The notes below the pieces were generated by a model. That model saw only the letters and a list, made by a program, of their open reading frames with translations. It was not told the origin of the DNA and did no database searches. A stretch of 10,140 nt of DNA, taken from the NCBI GenBank assembly GCA_003131945.1, contig PKWD01000353.1:3295-13434 (forward strand). Direction: 5' to 3'. Positions 1-5,178 of the stretch are shown here, one piece after another. Origin of the DNA: Acidimicrobiaceae bacterium (GTDB lineage Bacteria; Actinomycetota; Acidimicrobiia; Acidimicrobiales; UBA8190). The translations under genes and the position numbers were made by a program. Position 1 is the stretch's first letter. Every line of letters begins with the position of its first letter.

Positions 1-177
1 ACCCCTCTTCGCCACGGCCCGAGCGAGCCTGCTCATGAGAGTCTTCGTGAACGGGGCCCGCCAGAATCCCCCGTGGATCAGAACCACGAGGGGCAGATCG
101 CCCGTGGTCTGCGCCGGCAACCACAGATCTCCGACCTGGCAGTGACTGGTGCCGTAGGAGATCCGGGTCCGCCCCAT
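1..177 (-). CDS. Alpha/beta hydrolase, N-terminal 59 codons only (runs off the left edge)
   Basis: The minus strand reads openly from an ATG at 177-175 to the window edge, giving 59 codons. The decoded protein contains LPLVVLIHGGFWRAPFTK at residues 28-45. This is a buried beta-strand running into an HGGFWR turn, the usual oxyanion-hole signature of alpha/beta-hydrolase esterases and peptidase-like enzymes (HGG type). The catalytic Ser, Asp and His would lie beyond the edge, so substrate and activity cannot be judged. There is no obvious secretion signal, so it is probably cytoplasmic. Upstream in-frame codons back to about 195 contain no other start, and no clear Shine-Dalgarno precedes the ATG. 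The gene follows the PilX-like stop codon by 60 nt, and that gap is filled by an inverted repeat, so it may be a separate transcription unit. The family call rests on the HGG motif and its hydrophobic context. Confidence 0.82.
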   Translation of the reverse strand, partial: MGRTRISYGTSHCQVGDLWLPAQTTGDLPLVVLIHGGFWRAPFTKTLMSRLARAVAKRG

Positions 178-181
178 TGCG

Positions 182-227
182 CCACGATCGCGGTGGGGGC
201 CTTCGGCCCCCGGGTCGTTGATCGTGG
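182..227 (-). terminator. Long inverted repeat between the PilX-like gene and the hydrolase; candidate terminator
   Basis: An outer perfect 8-bp arm pair (CCACGATC at 182-189, GATCGTGG at 220-227) encloses an inner 7-bp GC-only stem (GGGGGCC at 195-201, GGCCCCC at 205-211) with a 3-nt loop. The structure starts 11 nt after the PilX-like stop codon, a typical place for a terminator. No U-tract follows on the minus strand, so it is not a canonical intrinsic terminator. It ends only 4 nt before the hydrolase ATG, so a read-through transcript would have its ribosome-binding region occluded. Terminator, processing site or translational control element are all possible. Confidence 0.5.
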
Positions 228-237
228 TGTCCCCGGA

Positions 238-1767
238 TCAGCAGTTCGGGCTGTTGAGTACCGACTGGTTGTCTCCGGCGAGGCACTCTTCGTACGACGT
301 CGGCGACCACACGGCCGAGTTCGGAGGTACGAAGTACGGCGGCCACAGCGTCTGCAACGACGTGTCGTAGATGTAGTCCTTGGCGTAGCCGGTGACGACA
401 GTGGCCCCGTTCACGGTGGCAACGGGCCCCCGGAAGTTCTGTGCGATTGACCCGAAGATAGTGAGCGTTCTCTCGTATCCTACCGACGCCCAGTTCGGCA
501 GGTACATCGAGTCGTTCAGGGCCAGGATGGCGGCGTCGACCGTGAGATTGGGCACCGGACTCGACGTGGTACCCAATTGCACCCAGTCGGTGGCGATGAG
601 TCCGAGAGCGTCCGTCGAATCACTCTCTTCGCCGTTTGCCCCGGTTTGTATGTCGCCCGACGGGTACTGCAGGTTGTTCGAGACGATGATGCTCTGACCA
701 GCCATGATGTCGAGGGCGCCGGTCATGTTTCCACTGACCGTGACCGTGCCGGCGGCGTAGATCAAGCTGGCCGTCATCCCACCGCTGCCGGCGAGCGTGA
801 TCGGGCTCGTGCAGAAGGAGTTGGCGGGGGTCGCCAAGGTACCGCCTGACCACGAGATGTGGGTCGTGTTCCCGGACAGGCTCAGAGCCAACGTCACGTT
901 GCCGGTGAATTCACAGCCGTACTTGAGCGCCGCCGTGATGTCCGTAGCCGGGATCGCACTTTGCGGCGGCGTGTTGTTCACAATCTTGACTGCTTCTTTG
1001 GGTGGAGAACCGCATCCATTCCCATTCGTATATCCGGGCACCGCCACGCCCCACTCGGCCGCCGTGTCGAGAGTGTCCCCACTTTCGATTGTCCCCTGGA
1101 AGTTGGGTGTTCCGCAGATGCGGAAGGCGTCGTTGGAGAACACGGGACCGGTCAGTGTGTCGTTGCTGTCGAATTCGACCGTGCAATTGCCCGGTGTCGC
1201 CGGGCTGGCTCCGAAATATTCGCCCTGCGTGTAGCCCGGACAGTTGGGCAGACCAGAAATGGTCGGATCGAGAGATTCGTAGTTGGTCCAATAGACGTCG
1301 TCCAACGAAGAGGCAGGCCGGACGGTGTAGGCGAAGGTGCGGACCACGGCGTCGGCGCCCGATCCCGCCTTGCCACTGACCTCGAGCGAGACGAGCCCTT
1401 GCGCCGTCTCGACGGACGGCGAGTACGAGTAGTACTCGAGAGGTGTGGTGGACGCCTGCACCCAACCGGTGAAGGCGCTGTTGGTGGCGCAGCCCGTCGT
1501 ATAGGTCTTGCTGCAGACGGAGTAGCTACCGCTGGCGTCGAGGTGCTGCTCGTAATCGTTCAACCCGGCCTGCGCCGCTTCGTAGGCGGCGTCCCAGTTC
1601 AAGTTCCGGGTCGTCTGGGGTAGCTGATCGACCGTGGTCGTGGCGATGGCGAGCGGAATGGACATGAGAAGCGCGAGCGCTATGAGCACGAACAGCAGGG
1701 CCTGCCCCGCCTCAATGTCGCCGCCACCGAGAAGACGGCAGACCCGTCGCGTCATCCGGTTCAACAT
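238..1767 (-). CDS. PilX-like minor pilin / pilus assembly protein, 509 aa
   Basis: A short basic N-terminus (MLNRMTRRVCRLL) leads into one hydrophobic segment at about residues 20-42 (GQALLFVLIALALLMSIPLA). A polar helix with AAYEAAQAGLNDYEQHL follows at 60-76. This layout is typical of PilX-type minor pilins, in which an N-terminal membrane helix continues into a coiled helix. The canonical G|FxxxE prepilin processing site is not obvious; the nearest candidate is around GGGDIEAG (14-21). The rest is extracytoplasmic. Residues about 285-370 have a repetitive, Ser/Thr/Gly-rich beta-solenoid look. The C-terminal part (DAAILALND, IAQNFRGPV, GYAKDYIYD, PPYF at 411-480) resembles a conserved module I associate with actinobacterial PilX-like proteins. 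It has ten cysteines beyond the membrane segment, the last being the final residue. It is the third gene of the pilin operon, and its start overlaps the previous stop by 7 nt. An in-frame ATG at 1755 would place translation 5 nt after that stop and is an alternative. The likely role is pilus priming or tip assembly. Confidence 0.88.
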   Translation of the reverse strand: MLNRMTRRVCRLLGGGDIEAGQALLFVLIALALLMSIPLAIATTTVDQLPQTTRNLNWDAAYEAAQAGLNDYEQHLDASGSYSVCSKTYTTGCATNSAFTGWVQASTTPLEYYSYSPSVETAQGLVSLEVSGKAGSGADAVVRTFAYTVRPASSLDDVYWTNYESLDPTISGLPNCPGYTQGEYFGASPATPGNCTVEFDSNDTLTGPVFSNDAFRICGTPNFQGTIESGDTLDTAAEWGVAVPGYTNGNGCGSPPKEAVKIVNNTPPQSAIPATDITAALKYGCEFTGNVTLALSLSGNTTHISWSGGTLATPANSFCTSPITLAGSGGMTASLIYAAGTVTVSGNMTGALDIMAGQSIIVSNNLQYPSGDIQTGANGEESDSTDALGLIATDWVQLGTTSSPVPNLTVDAAILALNDSMYLPNWASVGYERTLTIFGSIAQNFRGPVATVNGATVVTGYAKDYIYDTSLQTLWPPYFVPPNSAVWSPTSYEECLAGDNQSVLNSPNC

Positions 1768-2441
1768 GACCCGGTGGCCCCTGCCTGGGCCAGCGCCGTC
1801 TGGCAGGCATACACGCCGTTGTAGATGACGAGGGTCGGCGACGTGAGTGTGGTCTGCGAGACATGTGCGGCACCCACCGACGGCGAGTCGAGGATCAAGG
1901 TGGTGGAGGCGGAGGTGTAGAAGAAGGAGTTGGTCGTCAAACCGTTGTTGGTGATGGAGACCTCACTCGTCGTCAGGGTGATCAGACTCGAGGGGTCAAC
2001 GTTGTTCACCTTCGCCTGCATCTGAATTGAGGACCCGCTGCAGACGGAGGAGGAAGTTACCGGCGTTGTCGTCGTGTTTGCATTGGAGCAAACCTGCAGC
2101 TGATGGGTGGTCGTCAGAGCGATCCCCATGGCGGTGGAGCCATTGAGCGATGCGGTGTAGAGGAAAAGGGGTGGGGTGGGTGTGACCGACCCGCTGGTTG
2201 CCGGTGCCACTGGGGTCCAGCCCCAACTAGTGGCGGCGTGAAGGTCGGTGGTGATCGCCTCCTGGGCAACCTGCAGCATGTCAAGACCTTCGGTCCCATT
2301 CGTCACCTGGACCTGGCGTTCCTGCACGATGGTGAGTGAGGAATCGACGGCAACGACCACGAGCGAGAACAGGACCAATGCGATCATCATCTCGACCAAA
2401 CTGACGCCCGACTCCTCGCGGTGTGTGCGTCGCACGCGCAT
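1761..2441 (-). CDS. PilW/GspJ-like minor prepilin, 226 aa
   Basis: A class III (prepilin) signal is clear: a short charged leader, MRVRRTHREES, then G12|V13SLVE17MM and a hydrophobic helix to about residue 32. Glu at +5 of the mature protein is the residue prepilin peptidase substrates use for filament assembly. The helix is followed by LQVAQEAITTDLHAA (56-70), which resembles the region after the membrane helix in PilW/GspJ-type minor pilins. The remainder is a Ser/Thr-rich beta-type globular domain. Cysteines are C118, C134, C213 and the terminal C226. The reading frame stays open upstream to 2759, but that stretch lies inside the upstream gene and encodes an Arg/His-rich shadow. I placed the start at the ATG at 2441-2439, which forms TGATG with the upstream stop (1-nt overlap) and sits right before the prepilin leader. 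No strong Shine-Dalgarno precedes it, consistent with translational coupling. It probably forms part of the minor-pilin initiation complex. Confidence 0.92.
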   Translation of the reverse strand: MRVRRTHREESGVSLVEMMIALVLFSLVVVAVDSSLTIVQERQVQVTNGTEGLDMLQVAQEAITTDLHAATSWGWTPVAPATSGSVTPTPPLFLYTASLNGSTAMGIALTTTHQLQVCSNANTTTTPVTSSSVCSGSSIQMQAKVNNVDPSSLITLTTSEVSITNNGLTTNSFFYTSASTTLILDSPSVGAAHVSQTTLTSPTLVIYNGVYACQTALAQAGATGSC

Positions 2442-4987
2442 CAGGCGCTCATCGAGATGTAGCCGGTCACTTTCGTGCCGCCGATGAAGATCCCCGCCGG
2501 CTTGACGGTCACGGTGACCGACGTGCCGTTGGCCCCGAGATACGAGGGAGTCAGAACCCATACACCGTAGGGCAGGCCGCTGATGATGGACGCGGTACCG
2601 GTCGACGAGTACACGTTCTGGGTCAGCACGCCAGTAGAGGCGGCGAAGTTGTTGCTGTTGGTAGCGGCGTAGACGGCGCTGATCGAATGGCTCCCGGCCG
2701 GGAGGGCCGACGTGGTGCAGCTGGCGGACTGCGATACGAGGGTGACGGGCGTCGAGCACGCAGCGATAGCGGCGCCGTCGGAGGTAAAGGTGATTGTTCC
2801 TGTGGCAGGACCACCGGATGTGGCCGCCACGGTGGCCGTGAAGGTCACCGACGATCCCACCGTGCTGGCGTTCTGAAAGGCAGAGGAGGTCAGGGTCGTG
2901 GTGGTGCTCGAGGCCGAGATCGTCTGGGTCATGGTCGAGGAAGTCGATGATGTGTAGTCGGTCGTGTTGTCGGAGAGATAGGCCGCGGTGGCGCTATACG
3001 TCCCACCACTGTCTCCGGACAGGGTCGTCCAGACGCAGGTCGCCGTGCCCGACGAGAGTGTGACGTTGCTGCAGAGGGTCGTGGCGCCGTTCTTGAAGGT
3101 GACCGTTCCGGTCGGCGTGGCGGTAGACGGCGAATCGGCCGTGACCGTGGCCGTGAGTGTCGCTGATGTGCCGTAGCCGTTCGGATTCGGGCTCGACGTC
3201 AGGGTCGTGGTCGTGGTCGTAGCCGTGATGGTCTGTGTCTTGCCCGACGACGTGGAACCCGACCACTTGCCGCCACCGCCATAGACGGCGGTGATCGTCG
3301 ATGATCCGACGGCCAACGACGAGGTGGTGAACGTGGCGACGCCCGACGAGTTGACCGACCCCGTTCCCAGGGTCGTCCCGCCCGACTTGAAGATCACCGT
3401 TCCGGTATTCGGCGTACTGGGCGCGGCACAGCCGCCGCCGGCAGTGCATGCCAGGGTGGCAGTGAAGGTCACCGGCGAGCCGTAGGTGGCGGAGCTCAGC
3501 GCAGAAAGAGTCGTTGATGTGGCGCAGCCGCTGGTGCAGGCCGAGACGTAGGTGGCGTCGGCGCCGTGCCGGCCGTGGGACGTGCGCCGGTAGGCGGTGT
3601 TGCCGGCGCATGAGGAACCGGGGACGCAGGACGTCCCCAGACCGAGAGTGGGCATGGCCAAAGTGCCGGTCCCGCAGTTGGAGTCGTTGCTTGTGGCGGT
3701 CACCGATGCACCGCTCGGAAAGCTCGCGCCGTGCTGAACCACGATGTCGATGGGCGTCAACGCGAAAGAGGGCGTCGCCTGGCTGCCGGGGGTGAGGTTG
3801 ACGGGCTGGCCATCGGTCGTGGCACCGGGCGAGTAGTTCGCACCGTCAGGCGCGCTCTCGAAACCACACGAGCCGGCCACGACGTAGTAACTGGGAGGGG
3901 GTGACGCGGCCGCCGTGTTGGGGAAGACCAACGCCGGCACCGCCGAGACGTATGAGGCCGTCGAACTCCAGGCATAGTTGGGGTAGGAATAGTTTGAGTA
4001 AAAGGTCAACGGGAGGCTACTGACGCCGGTCGGAAGCCAAGAACCGGCCGCCGCCAATGTGTATGTCGGGGAGACGGTGGCCTCCTGGTCGTACGTCCAA
4101 TCGACGGTGTCGGTCGTGTTGGCCACCACCCCTGCAGTGGTCGAGAGAGTGGCGGCGCTGTTGGTGGAGGTCGACCAGTCATCGAGGTCGTCGATATAAC
4201 CCGACTTTGCTCCTGTCACCGTCCAATTCGTCACACTTAGGTTGGCGAAAAGGGCGCAGCCGGACCCGGTCGTGGTCGCCGTATAGGAAGTACCGCCACT
4301 CGAGATGGTGACGGTGACGCCCTGAATTCCGGTGCCCGTGGCGCCGGTGATGTCGACCAGGATCGAGCCTTCGTTGCTGTTGAAGGCGGTCGGCGGCAGA
4401 GCCAGGAGAGTGGTCTCCTCGACCAGAAGCCCCGTCGACGACGATGAGCCCGACACCCACCAGGTGGCCCCCGACGGCTCGTCCGCCCACGTCACCCAGA
4501 CGGTGACCTTCAGCATGGCCCCCGTGCTCGAGCTGGGCGAGGCACACGACGAATTGTTCGGATAGTACGGGGAGACCTCCAGTTCCATGACGTACTGCTG
4601 ACCGGCGCTCGTGACGATGGGCAGCGCCGAGTCACCGACGTCTGTGAGCAACGTGGTCACACCTGTCTGCACCTGGTTGTCCAAAGTGCTGGTGGCTAGC
4701 TCGGTGGCCACCTGTCGAAAGCGGGAATTGGCCCCCACTTTGAAGGCGGTCACCATGAGGCTCGAGACGGATACGAGGACGGTGAGCAGGATGGCCAGTG
4801 AGATCATGACCTCGAGGAGCGAGAAGCCGGCCTCTCCTGTGACAGAGACGGTCTCCTCGGACGAGGTCACGGCTGACCGCCGGTGTCCAGAAAGCCGACT
4901 CGACACGCCTTGAACGGACCACCGGGCGGGCCGGAGGCGGAACCTCGGGGTTGGCCGCCGTCCCCCCCTGCGTCGGTCGAGCAGCAC
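2441..4987 (-). CDS. Modular PilV/GspI-like prepilin carrying regulatory-like and three Ig-like domains, 848 aa
   Basis: A prepilin signal lies at residues 51-75: GEAG54|F55SLLE59VMISLAILLTVLVSV, with Glu at +5, followed by a helix such as FRQVATELATSTLDNQV (90-106), typical of PilV/GspI minor pilins. Most pilins of this class are about 120-200 aa; this one continues to 848. Residues about 206-265 resemble a carboxypeptidase-regulatory-like sandwich (GSILVDITGATG, IQGVTVTISSGG, then AKSGY). Residues about 305-480 are a Ser/Thr/Pro/Tyr-rich region with a second such motif near 410-440 (TPIDIVVQ, SGASVTAT). Three tandem Ig-like repeats of about 100 aa follow at roughly 489-588, 590-691 and 693-793, each with the pattern sTTLt-VTFTATV-GTVtFk-l-sItAvY. 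A 55-residue tail ends the protein. The GTG at 4987 has GGAG 7 nt upstream, but this start leaves a 54-residue leader. GTG at 4870 would give a more usual 15-residue leader. It is the first gene of the operon and probably an adhesive or stalk-bearing tip pilin. Confidence 0.93.
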   Translation of the reverse strand: MLLDRRRGGRRPTPRFRLRPARWSVQGVSSRLSGHRRSAVTSSEETVSVTGEAGFSLLEVMISLAILLTVLVSVSSLMVTAFKVGANSRFRQVATELATSTLDNQVQTGVTTLLTDVGDSALPIVTSAGQQYVMELEVSPYYPNNSSCASPSSSTGAMLKVTVWVTWADEPSGATWWVSGSSSSTGLLVEETTLLALPPTAFNSNEGSILVDITGATGTGIQGVTVTISSGGTSYTATTTGSGCALFANLSVTNWTVTGAKSGYIDDLDDWSTSTNSAATLSTTAGVVANTTDTVDWTYDQEATVSPTYTLAAAGSWLPTGVSSLPLTFYSNYSYPNYAWSSTASYVSAVPALVFPNTAAASPPPSYYVVAGSCGFESAPDGANYSPGATTDGQPVNLTPGSQATPSFALTPIDIVVQHGASFPSGASVTATSNDSNCGTGTLAMPTLGLGTSCVPGSSCAGNTAYRRTSHGRHGADATYVSACTSGCATSTTLSALSSATYGSPVTFTATLACTAGGGCAAPSTPNTGTVIFKSGGTTLGTGSVNSSGVATFTTSSLAVGSSTITAVYGGGGKWSGSTSSGKTQTITATTTTTTLTSSPNPNGYGTSATLTATVTADSPSTATPTGTVTFKNGATTLCSNVTLSSGTATCVWTTLSGDSGGTYSATAAYLSDNTTDYTSSTSSTMTQTISASSTTTTLTSSAFQNASTVGSSVTFTATVAATSGGPATGTITFTSDGAAIAACSTPVTLVSQSASCTTSALPAGSHSISAVYAATNSNNFAASTGVLTQNVYSSTGTASIISGLPYGVWVLTPSYLGANGTSVTVTVKPAGIFIGGTKVTGYISMSA
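2609..3520 (-). repeat. Three tandem Ig-like domain repeats inside the large pilin gene
   Basis: Three units of about 305 bp encode residues 490-793 of the 848-aa pilin. Shared blocks are STTLSALSS / TTTTLTSSP / TTTTLTSSA at the start, VTFTATL / LTATVTA / VTFTATV, GTVIFK / GTVTFK / GTITFT, and STITAVY / YSATAAY / HSISAVY near the end. This is the pattern of bacterial Ig-like (Big-type) stalk domains. Each has a cysteine pair: C514/C520, C639/C651 and C744/C757. DNA similarity is clearest at the unit junctions near 2890-2940 and 3200-3245 (both contain GTCAGGGTCGTGGT). Confidence 0.82.
4193..4372 (-). other. Carboxypeptidase-regulatory-like beta-sandwich segment in the large pilin
   Basis: Residues about 206-265 of the 848-aa pilin read GSILVDITGATGTG, IQGVTVTISSGGTSYT and then VTGAKSGY. 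This has the strand order of the CarboxypepD_reg/SpaA-like folds that often serve as structural spacers in Gram-positive surface proteins. I judged it by pattern only, without a profile search. Confidence 0.5.
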
Positions 4988-4994
4988 TTTCTCA

Positions 4995-4998
4995 CTCC
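4995..4998 (-). promoter_or_regulatory. Ribosome binding site for the GTG start at 4987
   Basis: GGAG lies 7 nt upstream of GTG 4987 on the minus strand (GGAGTGAGAAAGTG). It is one of the few well-spaced Shine-Dalgarno matches in the window, and it supports the longer start of the modular pilin over GTG 4870, which has no good match. Confidence 0.6.
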
Positions 4999-5005
4999 AC
5001 GTGGG

Positions 5006-5033
5006 ATCTTAGTCACTTATTGCGCAATATCAA
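5006..5033 (-). promoter_or_regulatory. Sigma70-type promoter of the pilin operon
   Basis: On the minus strand, TTGATA (5033-5028) and TAAGAT (5011-5006) are separated by 16 nt, close to the consensus for housekeeping sigma factors. This AT-rich patch stands out in a GC-rich window. It lies just upstream of the modular pilin gene. The predicted start of transcription near 4999 would give a leader of only about 12 nt to the GTG at 4987, with the Shine-Dalgarno at the extreme 5' end. Confidence 0.6.
5018..5029. promoter_or_regulatory. 12-bp perfect palindrome in the promoter spacer; candidate operator
   Basis: TATTGCGCAATA is its own reverse complement. It sits between the -35 and -10 elements, overlapping the last two bases of the -35 hexamer. 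A dimeric repressor or activator bound here would directly control the pilin operon. The regulator is unknown, and the palindrome could be chance in an AT-rich patch. Confidence 0.4.
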
Positions 5034-5077
5034 TGACAGATCCGGCTCACCCGTTCTGACGGATCCTCCACACGCAC

Positions 5078-5117
5078 GAGGGAGAAACAAAGAGAGAGGC
5101 CGAATCGGGGGCGCCCG
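5078..5117 (-). terminator. Weak hairpin plus pyrimidine-rich RNA tract after the rhamnosidase gene; possible terminator
   Basis: On the minus strand a short GC hairpin (CGGGCGCCCCCG, 5117-5106) is followed by an almost unbroken pyrimidine stretch (5099-5078), the reverse complement of the plus-strand purine tract GAGGGAGAAACAAAGAGAG. It lies about 60 nt after the rhamnosidase stop codon and before the pilin promoter. The stem is short and the U content moderate, so Rho-dependent termination or no function are equally possible. Confidence 0.3.
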
Positions 5118-5178
5118 TCACGCTCTTCATACCTACGTCGTCACGGACGGAGGCCAGGACCAGGAGCAAAGGCGGATG

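Noticed and set aside
34..45. 12-nt inverted match (CATGAGAGTCTT) with the start of the NHL gene near 9263
   Set aside because: A few 12-nt matches are expected by chance in a window this size. It lies in coding sequence in both places and has no flanking similarity.
73..450. Plus-strand open frame of 125 codons at the left edge
   Set aside because: Arg/Gly-rich composition with no recognisable motif. It overlaps both the hydrolase and PilX-like genes on the other strand, as expected for antisense frames in GC-rich DNA.
2442..2759. N-terminal extension of the PilW-like frame up to 2759
   Set aside because: The extra 106 residues are Arg/His/Gln-rich and lie entirely inside the modular pilin gene. 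The prepilin leader and the TGATG coupling place the true start at 2441.
2896..3245. GTCGTGGTCGTGGT-like runs considered as a tandem DNA repeat or CRISPR-like array
   Set aside because: They are the Thr-rich coding junctions (TTTTTTL) of the Ig repeats. The spacing of about 310 bp and imperfect copies do not fit an array.
3490..3620. Possible frameshift in the large pilin, where the charged segment NTAYRRTSHGRHGADATY looks foreign
   Set aside because: No alternative frame gives a better continuation, and the pilin frame resumes the same Ser/Thr-rich style with Ig repeats right after. It is more likely a loop or linker.
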